64,000 nucleotides of DNA from Georgenia satyanarayanai (lineage in GTDB: Bacteria > Actinomycetota > Actinomycetes > Actinomycetales > Actinomycetaceae): the NCBI RefSeq assembly GCF_023715365.1, contig NZ_JAMBNZ010000008.1, positions 1 through 64,000 of the forward strand, in the 5' to 3' direction. Below, in pieces: positions 53,874-64,000 of the stretch; within the stretch, counting starts at the first letter, position 1; each line of letters begins with the position of its first letter. Below the pieces are notes generated by a model. That model made no database searches. It was given only the letters and a program-made list of their open reading frames with translations, and was not told where the DNA came from. Made by a program: the position numbers and the translations under genes.

Positions 53874-55231
53874 AGCTCACGGTCATCGGCGGCGGCGGTT
53901 TCCGCGTCCCACAGATCTTCCAGGCCCTCTCGGCGGGGGACTCGCGACTGCGCGTGGACGAGCTGTGGCTCTACGACGTCTCCGCCGAGCGGCTCGACGT
54001 CGTCGACCGGGTACTCAAGCAGCTCGCCCCCCAGCTCGCCCGTCCACCTCGCGTGGTCGTGACGCTGAACCTGGCCGCCGCCCTGGAGGGTGCGGACTTC
54101 GTGTTCTCCGCCATCCGCGTCGGTGGGACCTCCGGACGAATCACCGACGAGCGCACAGCGCTGCGCCTGGGCGTGCTGGGTCAGGAGACGGTTGGCCCCG
54201 GCGGTCTCGCCTACGCCCTGCGCACGGTCCCGCACGCGCAGTGGCTGGCACGGCAGATTGCGGTGCGCGCCCCCCAGGCGTGGACGATCAACTTCACCAA
54301 CCCGGCCGGGATCCTCACCGAGGCGATGCGTGGCGTGCTGGGCGACCGCGTCGTGAGCATCTGCGACACCCCGATCGGGCTCATGCGGCGGGCCGCGCGC
54401 GTGTTCGGCCAGGACCCCCGGCGCGTCGACTTCGATTACGTGGGTCTCAACCACCTCGGTTGGTTGCGCACCCTCATGGTCGACGGACGCGACGTCCTGC
54501 CCGAGCTGCTCGCCTCCGACGAGCAGCTCGACCACATCGAGGAGGCTCGCCTCTTCGGCTTCGACTGGGTGCGTGCGATCGGCGCGATCCCCAACGAGTA
54601 CCTCTTCTACTACTACCGCCACCGCGAGGCGATGGAGCGGATCACCGGCGGGGAGCCCACCCGCGGGGAGTACCTCGATGCCCAGCAGAGTGACTTCTAC
54701 CGTGAGGCGGCCGCCGCGCCGGACCGTGCCCTGGAGATCTGGGACGCGACACGGCACGACCGCGAGTCGAGCTACATGAACGAGTCGCGCCCCGAGGAGG
54801 AGCGTCACGGCCGCCGCGCCGAGGACGTCGAGGGCGGCGGCTACCAGGAGGTCGCGCTCGACCTCATGACCGGCCTGGCCACCGGGGAGGCCGCGACGAT
54901 GATCCTCGGGGTCGGCAACGACTCCCTGGGCGGCGGGCAGCTGCTCGTGCCCCAGCTCAACGCCGCCGCGGTCATCGAGGTGCCGTGCACGGTCGAGCGC
55001 GGCGCCGTCCGCCCCCACGCCGTCGCGCCGCTCGACGGGGAGATGGCCGGGCTCATCACGACCGTCAAGGCGAGCGAGCAGCTCGTCCTGCGGGCGTTGG
55101 ACGAGGGCTCGCGCGAGCTGGCCTGGCGCGCCTTCGCCAACCACCCGCTCGTCGACTCAACCGAGGTGGCCCGCCAGCTGGTCGAGGACTACTGCGCCGC
55201 CATGCCCGACGTCGCCGCCCGCCTGCACTGA
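53870..55231 (+). CDS. GH4-family (NAD/Mn-dependent) 6-phospho-glycosidase
   Basis: 453 residues. NAD motif TVIGGGGFRVPQIFQAL (residues 4-20); the GH4 signature region FTNPAGILTEAM, SICDTPIGLM near 163-172, and VGLNHLGWLRT near 191-201; YEQ-like GGGYQEVALDLMTGLA later. The metal-site CN is CD here. Closest in pattern to 6-phospho-beta-glucosidases; a phosphorylated disaccharide substrate fits the linked PfkB kinase. GTG start overlaps the deoR stop as GTGA. Confidence 0.9.
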   Translation: MKLTVIGGGGFRVPQIFQALSAGDSRLRVDELWLYDVSAERLDVVDRVLKQLAPQLARPPRVVVTLNLAAALEGADFVFSAIRVGGTSGRITDERTALRLGVLGQETVGPGGLAYALRTVPHAQWLARQIAVRAPQAWTINFTNPAGILTEAMRGVLGDRVVSICDTPIGLMRRAARVFGQDPRRVDFDYVGLNHLGWLRTLMVDGRDVLPELLASDEQLDHIEEARLFGFDWVRAIGAIPNEYLFYYYRHREAMERITGGEPTRGEYLDAQQSDFYREAAAAPDRALEIWDATRHDRESSYMNESRPEEERHGRRAEDVEGGGYQEVALDLMTGLATGEAATMILGVGNDSLGGGQLLVPQLNAAAVIEVPCTVERGAVRPHAVAPLDGEMAGLITTVKASEQLVLRALDEGSRELAWRAFANHPLVDSTEVARQLVEDYCAAMPDVAARLH

Positions 55232-55353
55232 GCCTGTCTCTGCCCCGATGAGGGGGCGGGTGGGGGTGGGCACAACAGCGCCCCGCCCAGCGGTGAGCAG
55301 CGGTCGACCGGACGCGCCGCAGCACGGTTCATCCGCGACGACGTCGCGCGTCG

Positions 55354-55689
55354 TCACAGGGCAAGGAACCCAGGATCCTCGTCGAGCATCTCGACGCGGG
55401 TGCTGAGGCCGGTGACGTCGAAGAGGAAGCGCACGAGCTCGTTCGGCCCGATGACGCGGACCGGTGAGGCCACCGCGAGCGTGAAGATGAGAGCGAGGAC
55501 GGAGGAGTCCATGAAGGTGATGTTCCGGACGTCGAGATCGATCGGAAGGTCGTAGCTCTTGGCGTCCCGGCACGCCTCCTCGACCTCGGCGAGACACATG
55601 AGGTCGACCTCGCCGGCCAGGGCGAGGCGCACGCGGGCGGCGGAGAACAGGACAGCTGCCGTGCCGGATGCAGGCGTGTTCGATGACAT
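55354..55689 (-). CDS. STAS-domain anti-sigma factor antagonist
   Basis: 111 residues. STAS fold with RVRLALAGEVDLMCLAEVEE and the conserved ITFMDSSVLALIF, whose DS carries the phosphorylatable serine of SpoIIAA/RsbV-type proteins. It should bind an anti-sigma kinase. No kinase or sigma gene is nearby. GGAGG precedes the ATG. Two TTTACA-type sites lie 33-68 nt upstream, possibly bound by the divergent TetR. Confidence 0.87.
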   Translation of the reverse strand: MSSNTPASGTAAVLFSAARVRLALAGEVDLMCLAEVEEACRDAKSYDLPIDLDVRNITFMDSSVLALIFTLAVASPVRVIGPNELVRFLFDVTGLSTRVEMLDEDPGFLAL

Positions 55690-55721
55690 CGGCCCTCCTC
55701 TACTGTGGGACAGAGCGGGAG

Positions 55722-55734
55722 TTTACACTGTACG
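55722..55734. promoter_or_regulatory. Putative TetR operator 1
   Basis: TTTACACTGTACG, an imperfect palindrome resembling TTTACA-N-TGTAAA, 33 nt upstream of the STAS gene start. Confidence 0.5.
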
Positions 55735-55744
55735 CGCACGCCCG

Positions 55745-55757
55745 TTTACATCGTAAA
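55745..55757. promoter_or_regulatory. Putative TetR operator 2
   Basis: TTTAC-ATC-GTAAA is a perfect 5-bp inverted repeat, starting 23 bp after operator 1. The pair suggests cooperative binding at the STAS promoter. Confidence 0.6.
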
Positions 55758-55898
55758 GTGTCCTGGCAGTGCCGTCCAGCGCGTGGCACCGAGGCCCTCC
55801 GGCCGTCAGTCGCCGGGAGCGCCCCGTCAGGCCGCGCGCGATTTGCCGCAATAGTCTGAGCTGCGCGAGCGTAGGTGACCAGGAGATAGGGGTGAGCG

Positions 55899-56600
55899 AT
55901 GGGCGGCACGGCAGACACACCAAGACGGGGCAACCTCGACCGCGATCTTGTTGTCGCGACGGCGATCGAGCTCGTCGGCGCGGAGGGGCTCAACGCGCTG
56001 AGCATGCGTCGTCTCGGTGCGGCGATCGGTGTGGAGGCGATGGCGCTGTACCGCTACGTCGACGGCCGGGAGGACCTCCTGGAGAGCATCGTCGAGGAAG
56101 TCACCAAGAAGGTCGAGCGTGCAGCCGACATGGACATCGGCCCTCACGGGGGCTGGCAGGCCTACCTGCAGCACGTCGCCCACGCGGTGCGGGACATCGC
56201 GTCCGACCACCCGCAGGTTTTTCCCCTCGTGGCCACCCGCCACCCCGCCGCGCCGTGGCTCCGTCCACCGCTCCGTAACCTCGCGGTCGTCGAGGACTTC
56301 TTGCGCACCCTGACATCGGCGGGCTTCAGCGAGGAGCAGGCGGTCACCGCCTACCGTGCGTTCACCAGCTTCTTGCTCGGCCAGCTGCTCCTCACCGTGA
56401 CACAGCGGGGTGCGCAGGCGGCCACCGAGGAGGTCCTGGACGAAGGTGGGGCGACCGTCGCCCACAGCGACATCTCCATCGATGACTTCCCCACGATCGC
56501 GCGCCTGCAGCCCAAGCTCTCCATCGACCGCTCCGACGAAGAGTTCGAAGAGGCGCTGGAGCAGCTGCTCACCCGCATCGACGCCATGGTCAGCCAGTGA
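55899..56600 (+). CDS. TetR-family regulator (TetR C-terminal type)
   Basis: 233 residues. N-terminal helix-turn-helix: LDRDLVVATAIELVGAEGLNAL then RRLGAAIGVEAMALYRYVDGREDLLE. The C-terminal helical domain matches TetR_C (class of tetracycline repressors): WQAYLQHVAHAVRDIASDHP, AVTAYRAFTSFLLGQLLL, FEEALEQLLTRIDAM. No efflux pump lies beside it, unlike typical members. AGGAG lies upstream of the ATG. Divergent from the STAS gene over 209 bp holding two likely operators. Confidence 0.9.
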   Translation: MGGTADTPRRGNLDRDLVVATAIELVGAEGLNALSMRRLGAAIGVEAMALYRYVDGREDLLESIVEEVTKKVERAADMDIGPHGGWQAYLQHVAHAVRDIASDHPQVFPLVATRHPAAPWLRPPLRNLAVVEDFLRTLTSAGFSEEQAVTAYRAFTSFLLGQLLLTVTQRGAQAATEEVLDEGGATVAHSDISIDDFPTIARLQPKLSIDRSDEEFEEALEQLLTRIDAMVSQ

Positions 56601-56783
56601 CCCGCGCACGGCTGCACCGGGCAGGCGCCGCGGCATGCTCGACGGCACGGACGCCGTGACGTCCTCGACCAGCCCGCGAACCTGAGCGGACGCGGGGCTC
56701 CGGACGCGAGGTGCAGACCCGTGGTCGCACCCACTCAGGGACGATCGTGACCGCAGGCGGAGTGGGTCCCGGACAACGGAAAT

Positions 56784-56811
56784 GGCCCGGCACGCCGTAG
56801 CGTGCCGGGCC
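56784..56811. terminator. Hairpin terminator downstream of the small ORF
   Basis: GGCCCGGCACGC and GCGTGCCGGGCC form a perfect 12-bp stem with a CGTA loop, 14 nt past the stop of the 57-residue ORF on the minus strand, followed there by ATTTCC. It may also end the TetR transcript. Confidence 0.75.
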
Positions 56812-56825
56812 CTGGGCGCGGGCCG

Positions 56826-56999
56826 TCATGCGCGTGGCAGTGACGCGTTGCGCACGACCGCGCGCGGCCCGATACCCGCCCAGCGTCCCTGACGACCCCG
56901 CAGGACGCGGGTGGCCGGACGGCGCTGGAGGTGGACGTAGTCCGCGAGCGGCATTCCCATGGCACTGGCGGACATGTCGCCGAGCATGAGGGAGGACAT
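56826..56999 (-). CDS. Small protein A of a tandem paralogous pair
   Basis: 57 residues. The N-terminus reads MSSLMLGDMSASAMG then MPLADYVHLQRRP, followed by a basic tail with RVLRGRQGRW. It aligns with the 54-residue ORF 185 bp upstream: both share M-x-x-MLGD, then M-x-x-PLAD-x-V-x-LQ-x-RP, then an Arg-rich end. Such retained similarity between neighbouring short ORFs argues that both are coding. No cysteine, signal peptide or long hydrophobic segment. Ribosome site weak (AGGGGT). I do not recognise the family. A hairpin terminator follows. Confidence 0.65.
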   Translation of the reverse strand: MSSLMLGDMSASAMGMPLADYVHLQRRPATRVLRGRQGRWAGIGPRAVVRNASLPRA

Positions 57000-57183
57000 G
57001 GCTTACCCCTGACTCTTCTTGTGGGTGGAGTCCCCGGACGAGGGGACGACGGCATGGCCCGGCGCCCGGGCAGGGATCGCGACCTCGTCGTCGGGATCCC
57101 TTCGGCGACGAGGCCTGCTACGCGAGCAGATGCTTGGCCATGACCAGAACCCTGCCAGGGGCAGTGTCAGGGGCGCCACTCAT

Positions 57184-57348
57184 TTATCGGCGGCGGTCAC
57201 CCGGCCCGGTGCGCGGCATCTTCGCGGCGCGCCGCCGGCGACGCAGCCGGCGCGGGAGCAGCGGGACCGGCCGCTGCTGGAGATAGACGATGTCTGCCAG
57301 GGGGATGTTCATGCTGCGGGCGAAGTCGTCGCCGAGCATCCTCTGCAT
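57184..57348 (-). CDS. Small protein B of a tandem paralogous pair
   Basis: 54 residues: MQRMLGDDFARSMN, IPLADIVYLQQRP, then LLPRRLRRRRRAAK and a short basic end. Shares the MLGD and PLAD-x-V-x-LQ-x-RP blocks with the ORF at 56826-56999. The C-terminal half is strongly basic, which would suit RNA or membrane contact, but this is only inference. AAGGGA lies 13-18 nt before the ATG; an in-frame ATG at 57369 would add seven residues. Between A and B I see no third copy. Confidence 0.65.
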   Translation of the reverse strand: MQRMLGDDFARSMNIPLADIVYLQQRPVPLLPRRLRRRRRAAKMPRTGPGDRRR

Positions 57349-57492
57349 GGTGGTACCACGTCCCTTCATCAGGCCCGCCGGGTGGGCGGGCGCACCTGAG
57401 CACGGCCTCGTGGGCCGGGCTGCCGTGTGGGGGAGACGTCCTGCTGAGGACGTCCTCGCCACCAGATTCACCACCATTGTCTCACATCGTGG

Positions 57493-58461
57493 TCACTCAG
57501 CCGGGGGCGTCGTCGCCTCGGTGAGCCGCCTGCCGAAGTGCGCGAGGGCGCTCACCACCTCCTCTCCCCCGCTCACCGTCCACGTCACCTCGGGCGGGAT
57601 CCACGCCGGACCGTAGACGAGGTCGGCGAACGAGCGACCGCCCACCGGCCAGTCGGTGCCGCCCGACTCGTTGGGCGCCGCACCAGTCGCCCACACCCCG
57701 AAGTGCTTGCGCATCTCCTCCAGGTCCAGGTCGAGGTGGACCACCGCCTCCAGCGGGTAGCTCCGACTGTCCGTGTCGGTCGCGAGGATCAGCTCCGCGG
57801 GGTCGTCCACCGGCAGCTCCCGCGGGGCGGTCCGCACCCCGGTGCGCAACAGCCCGGAGAGGCGGTCGAGGCGGAAGGTGCGCCAGTCCTCCCGGTCCAG
57901 GTCCCAGCACACGAGGTACCAGCGCAGCCCGTTGGACACGAGCGTGTGCGGCTCGACGTGACGGGCGGCCTCCCCGTCGAGGGCGGTGACGTAGCGGAAG
58001 CGGACCCGCTCGTGGTCACGGCAGGCGAGCGCCAGCTCGGCGACGACGTCCGGGTCCACGGTGCGGCCGCGCCGACCGGCCGGCACGGCGTACTCCTGGA
58101 GGGCGGCCACCCGCCGGCGCAGGTGCGGGGCGAGCATCTGCTCGAGCTTGACGAGCGCGCTCAGCGCGGTGTGCTCACCCAGTCCCTGGACGGCCGCCAC
58201 CCGAAGCCCGACGGCGATCGCCACGGCCTCGTCGTCGTCGAGGAGCAGCGGGGGCAGGCGACCACCCGCCTCGAGCCGGTACCCGCCGTCGAGGCCGGGA
58301 CGGGCGCTGACCTCGTAGCCGAGCTCGCGCAGCCGATCGACGTCGCGGCGCAGGGTGCGGGCGCTGACGCCGAGGCGGTCGCGCAGCTCCCGGCCGGACC
58401 ACGAGCGGTGGGTCTGGAGCAGGGAGAGCAGGCGCAGGGCACGGGCGGTGGGATCGGCCAT
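57493..58461 (-). CDS. WYL-domain transcriptional regulator
   Basis: 322 residues. N-terminal HTH_11 winged helix: RALRLLSLLQTHRSWSGREL then RLGVSARTLRRDVDRLRELGY. The WYL domain follows with PHTLVSNGLRWYLVCWDLDRED (the WYL motif) and TFRLDRLSG. The C-terminal WCX region ends at RRLTEA. Divergent from an ABC-2 exporter; the gap holds an imperfect ATGCGGTC/GGCCGCAT repeat, a possible operator. ATG follows TAGATT by 6 nt without a ribosome site. Confidence 0.9.
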   Translation of the reverse strand: MADPTARALRLLSLLQTHRSWSGRELRDRLGVSARTLRRDVDRLRELGYEVSARPGLDGGYRLEAGGRLPPLLLDDDEAVAIAVGLRVAAVQGLGEHTALSALVKLEQMLAPHLRRRVAALQEYAVPAGRRGRTVDPDVVAELALACRDHERVRFRYVTALDGEAARHVEPHTLVSNGLRWYLVCWDLDREDWRTFRLDRLSGLLRTGVRTAPRELPVDDPAELILATDTDSRSYPLEAVVHLDLDLEEMRKHFGVWATGAAPNESGGTDWPVGGRSFADLVYGPAWIPPEVTWTVSGGEEVVSALAHFGRRLTEATTPPAE

Positions 58462-58467
58462 GGCCGA

Positions 58468-58473
58468 AATCTA
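58468..58473 (-). promoter_or_regulatory. Putative -10 box of leaderless WYL regulator transcript
   Basis: On the minus strand TAGATT is 6 nt before the ATG at 58461. Confidence 0.45.
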
Positions 58474-58480
58474 CCGATCG

Positions 58481-58503
58481 ATGCGGTCAAGATCTGGCCG
58501 CAT
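58481..58503. promoter_or_regulatory. Possible WYL regulator operator
   Basis: ATGCGGTC and GGCCGCAT form an 8-bp inverted repeat with one mismatch and a 7-nt spacer, between the two divergent promoters. Confidence 0.5.
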
Positions 58504-58510
58504 TGACTCG

Positions 58511-58516
58511 TAGTGT
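58511..58516 (+). promoter_or_regulatory. Putative -10 box of leaderless ABC exporter transcript
   Basis: TAGTGT lies 7 nt before the ATG at 58524; no ribosome site between. Confidence 0.45.
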
Positions 58517-58523
58517 CCTCGCC

Positions 58524-59573
58524 ATGACTCCGATCATCAGCACCAAGGGGCTCACCAAGACCTTCCACCGCAAGGGCGGTGAGGAGGTTGTCGCGGTCAG
58601 CGACCTCACGATGGACGTCGAGCCGGGCACCCTCACGGCCTTCCTCGGGCCCAACGGGGCCGGTAAGTCCACCTCCCTGCGCATGCTCACCACGCTCCTG
58701 CCGCCCACGAGCGGCAGCGCGACCGTCTGCGGCTTCGACATCAGCCGGCAGCAGGCCGACGTGCGCCGGTCGATCGGCTACATCGGCCAGAAGAACGGCG
58801 CGGCCCAGTACTACCGGGTGCGGGACGAGCTCGTCTCCCAGGGTGCCTTCTACGGGCTGGGCCGCGTCGAGCGACGCCGTCGCGCGGACGAGCTCATGGA
58901 GATCCTCGGCCTCACCGAGCTCGCCACCCGCACGACGATGACCCTCTCCGGCGGCCAGCGCCGGCGCGTGGACATCGCCCTCGGCCTCGTCCCCGCCCCG
59001 CAGCTCCTCTTCCTCGACGAGCCGTCCACCGGCCTGGACCCGCAGTCCCGCTCCCACCTGTGGGACCACATCCTCACCCTGCGCGAGCGCTACGGGATGA
59101 CCCTGCTCCTCACCACCCACTACCTCGACGAGGCCGACCGCTTCGCCGAGCGGGTGATGATCGTCGACCAGGGCCGGCTCATCGCCGACGACACCTCCGC
59201 CGGGCTCAAGGCGAACCTCGCCGGGGACCGCATCCTCCTCACCCTGCGTGGCACCGGCCCTGACGACGGCGCCCTCGCCACCCTGCGGCGCGTCGCCGCC
59301 CGCGGTGACGACGTCGAGCGGACCGCCGTCACGGTGCCGGAGGGGCCGGCGGTGCGGTACGCCGTCGTCGTCGACCACGGCGACCGGGTGCTCCCCGGGC
59401 TGCTCGCCGACCTCGCCGCCGGCGGCCACCGGGTCCTCGCCGCGGAGCTCCACCAGCCCACCCTCGACGACGTCTTCCTCCGGCTCACCGGCCGCAGCCT
59501 GCGCGAGGAGCAGGCCACCGCCGGCGCCGACACCCCCGCCCAGCCCGCCCTCACCCCCGGAGGCCCTCAGTGA
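58524..59573 (+). CDS. ABC-2 exporter ATP-binding subunit (DrrA-like)
   Basis: 349 residues. Walker A FLGPNGAGKSTSLRML, signature MTLSGGQRRRVDIALGL, Walker B LLFLDEPSTGLDPQSRS, and LLTTHYLDEADRFAER. The long C-terminal extension is typical of DrrA daunorubicin-type exporters. Substrate unknown; a drug or lipid is usual. Its stop overlaps the permease GTG. Probably controlled by the divergent WYL regulator. Confidence 0.94.
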   Translation: MTPIISTKGLTKTFHRKGGEEVVAVSDLTMDVEPGTLTAFLGPNGAGKSTSLRMLTTLLPPTSGSATVCGFDISRQQADVRRSIGYIGQKNGAAQYYRVRDELVSQGAFYGLGRVERRRRADELMEILGLTELATRTTMTLSGGQRRRVDIALGLVPAPQLLFLDEPSTGLDPQSRSHLWDHILTLRERYGMTLLLTTHYLDEADRFAERVMIVDQGRLIADDTSAGLKANLAGDRILLTLRGTGPDDGALATLRRVAARGDDVERTAVTVPEGPAVRYAVVVDHGDRVLPGLLADLAAGGHRVLAAELHQPTLDDVFLRLTGRSLREEQATAGADTPAQPALTPGGPQ

Positions 59574-60325
59574 GCACCGTCGTCACCGACACCCGCAACG
59601 TCCTCGTCCGCGAGCTGTGGCCGGTCCTGCGCGACCCGTTCAGCGTCATCTTCTCCCTGCTCCAACCCCTCGTCTTCCTCGCGTTCTTCGGCCCGCTGCT
59701 CAGCGGCATGACCGGCCTGCCGCTGGCGGAGTCCTTCCAGTGGTTCGTCCCGGGCATCATCGTCATGAGCACCCTGTTCGGCACCGCGATGGCCGGGTCC
59801 AACCTCCTCTTCGAGCTCCAGTCCGGCTCCCACGAGCGGATGCTCGTCACGCCCGTGGCCCGCTCGGCCCTCATGGTGGGGCGCGCGCTGAAGGAGATGG
59901 TGCCGCTGGCCGTCCAGGCGGTGGTCATCACGCTCGTGGCCGCGATCTTCGGCTTCCGCCCGCACCTGCCCGGCATGGCGCTGGGGCTCGTCGTCCTCGC
60001 GGCCTTTGGGATCGGGCTCGGGGCGCTCAGCTACTCCCTGGGGATCGCCGCGCGGGAACGGGACTGGATGTTCTGGGCGGTCCAGCAGGCGCTCATCTTC
60101 CCGCTCATGATCCTGTCCGGGATGCTCCTGCCCCTGGAGGCGGCGCCGCGCTGGATGCAGGTGCTGTCCCAGCTCAACCCGCTCACCTACCTCGTCGAGG
60201 CAGAGCGGGCGCTGTTCAACGGGCAGCTCACCGAGCCGGCGGTGTGGCAGGGCGCCCTGGCCGCCGTCGTGCTCGCGGCGGTCGGGCTCACGGTGGGGAT
60301 CAGGATGATGCGGCGCAGCATCTGA
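59570..60325 (+). CDS. ABC-2 exporter permease (DrrB-like)
   Basis: 251 residues with six membrane helices. Conserved ABC-2 stretches: VLVRELWPVLRDPFSVIFSL, FELQSGSHERMLVTPVARSAL, and SGMLLPLEAAPRWMQVLSQLNPLTYLVEAER at the end (the NPLTY signature). GTG start overlaps the ATPase stop (GTGA). Confidence 0.93.
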   Translation: MSTVVTDTRNVLVRELWPVLRDPFSVIFSLLQPLVFLAFFGPLLSGMTGLPLAESFQWFVPGIIVMSTLFGTAMAGSNLLFELQSGSHERMLVTPVARSALMVGRALKEMVPLAVQAVVITLVAAIFGFRPHLPGMALGLVVLAAFGIGLGALSYSLGIAARERDWMFWAVQQALIFPLMILSGMLLPLEAAPRWMQVLSQLNPLTYLVEAERALFNGQLTEPAVWQGALAAVVLAAVGLTVGIRMMRRSI

Positions 60326-60342
60326 GTGTCACAGGCCGCGGT

Positions 60343-60348
60343 TACCGT
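60343..60348 (+). promoter_or_regulatory. Putative -10 box of leaderless SNF2 helicase transcript
   Basis: TACCGT is 6 nt before the GTG at 60355. Confidence 0.35.
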
Positions 60349-60354
60349 AGGCGG

Positions 60355-63579
<3,225 letters not shown>

Positions 63580-63585
63580 GCCGGC

Positions 63586-64000
63586 TCAGAGCCGGGCGGA
63601 GCTCAGCACATGCGGCACATGGGCGCTGTGGCCGGCCTCGCGCAGCGCCGCACGCAGGCGCTCCGCCGCGGCGTCGAGCTCCTCGGGCGGGACGTCGTCG
63701 CGGGCCCGGTCCAGGCGCAGGGCGGCCTCGTCCCAGGCCGGCAGGACGTGGACGTGCAGGTGCGGGACCTCGAAGCCGGCCACCATGACGGCGGCGCGTG
63801 GCGCGTCCCACGCCGCGCGCTGCGCGCGCCCGATCGTGGCCGCCACGACGGCCAGGTGGGCGACGAGATCGTCGGGCGCATCGGTCAGCTGGTCGACCTC
63901 GACCCGCGGAACGACAAGGACATGGCCGTCCGTGACGGGGGCGATGGTGGCGAAGGCGACGCACTCGTCGTCGGCCCAGACGAAACGTCCCGGGATCTCC
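63586..64000 (-). CDS. HIT family protein (N-terminus cut by window edge)
   Basis: At least 138 residues; the start lies beyond the right edge. The histidine triad is HLHVHVLPAW, preceded by DGHVLVVPRVEVDQL, the typical HIT fold. Members hydrolyse dinucleoside polyphosphates or adenylates such as AMP-lysine. The visible part begins EIPGRFVWADDECVAFATI. Convergent with the SNF2 helicase. Frame is open to the window end. Confidence 0.93.
   Translation of the reverse strand, partial: EIPGRFVWADDECVAFATIAPVTDGHVLVVPRVEVDQLTDAPDDLVAHLAVVAATIGRAQRAAWDAPRAAVMVAGFEVPHLHVHVLPAWDEAALRLDRARDDVPPEELDAAAERLRAALREAGHSAHVPHVLSSARL

Noticed and set aside
57119-57142. A seven-codon ORF (MAKHLLA) between the two small paralogues
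   Set aside because: Too short, shares nothing with the paralogues and no sign of a leader-peptide attenuator.
58161-59453. 430-residue minus-strand frame across the ABC exporter gene
   Set aside because: Shadow of the ATPase gene; the translated string is low-complexity and includes the reverse of the WYL gene's start.

Overview
The window is about 64 kb of very GC-rich DNA, judged by eye at roughly 72 percent. It carries typical actinobacterial genes: CarD, a DUF5302 protein, a WYL-domain regulator, a GPP34 protein, a large LuxR-type ATPase regulator, an LPxTG-type wall-anchored protein, and a stand-alone ATP ligase with a separate LigD-type polymerase. Many starts are GTG or leaderless. 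A Micrococcales actinobacterium (Georgenia/Cellulomonas-like) is my best guess. That is inference; no rRNA or other marker is present to fix the genus. The window is chromosomal in character, with no insertion sequence, phage, plasmid, CRISPR or tRNA gene recognised.

Layout. 0.1-6.4 kb: murE-like ligase, carD, rtcB, a CynX-type transporter divergent from a FadR-type regulator, a mismatch glycosylase, and a DUF5302 protein. 6.5-9.4 kb: a repeat and coiled-coil protein, a two-subunit SMR efflux pair fused by overlap to a methyltransferase, and a PPOX flavoprotein. 9.4-13.9 kb: the glycine cleavage operon gcvP-gcvT-gcvH behind a tandem glycine riboswitch. 14-17.7 kb: HAD phosphatase, DUF4282 protein, stress-type small protein, SDR and LigC-like ligase. 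17.7-21.9 kb: a broken DHA2 transporter remnant, then a copper operon copZ-DUF1541-copA-csoR with two matching operators upstream. 21.9-26.8 kb: a gene-poor stretch with DUF488, an FAD oxidoreductase, a LigD-type polymerase and a Gfo/Idh oxidoreductase. 26.8-32.3 kb: a LAL regulator divergent from an ABC exporter and a frameshifted GPP34 gene. 32.3-45.3 kb: a complete myo-inositol catabolism and uptake regulon, controlled by a divergent GntR. 45.3-55.2 kb: a second sugar locus with a wall-anchored PIG-L deacetylase, MalFG-type ABC importer, PfkB kinase, DeoR regulator and GH4 glycosidase. 55.3-57.5 kb: STAS protein, TetR regulator, and two tandem paralogous small ORFs of 57 and 54 residues. 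57.5-64 kb: WYL regulator divergent from an ABC-2 exporter, an SNF2/SWIM helicase, and a HIT protein cut by the right edge.

How genes work together. The inositol regulon encodes every expected step: IolG, IolE-like, IolD, IolB, IolC, aldolase and IolA, plus its own ribose-type ABC importer. TTGTC-N2-GACAA palindromes lie at the divergent promoter and again inside the cluster. The 45-55 kb locus looks like a catabolic unit for an acetylated glycan: surface deacetylation, ABC import, kinase, then GH4 cleavage. The substrate is unknown. The copper operon pairs chaperone, exporter and sensor with an unusual DUF1541 fusion. Eight genes appear to be transcribed without a leader, with a TANNNT box 6-7 nt before the start codon.
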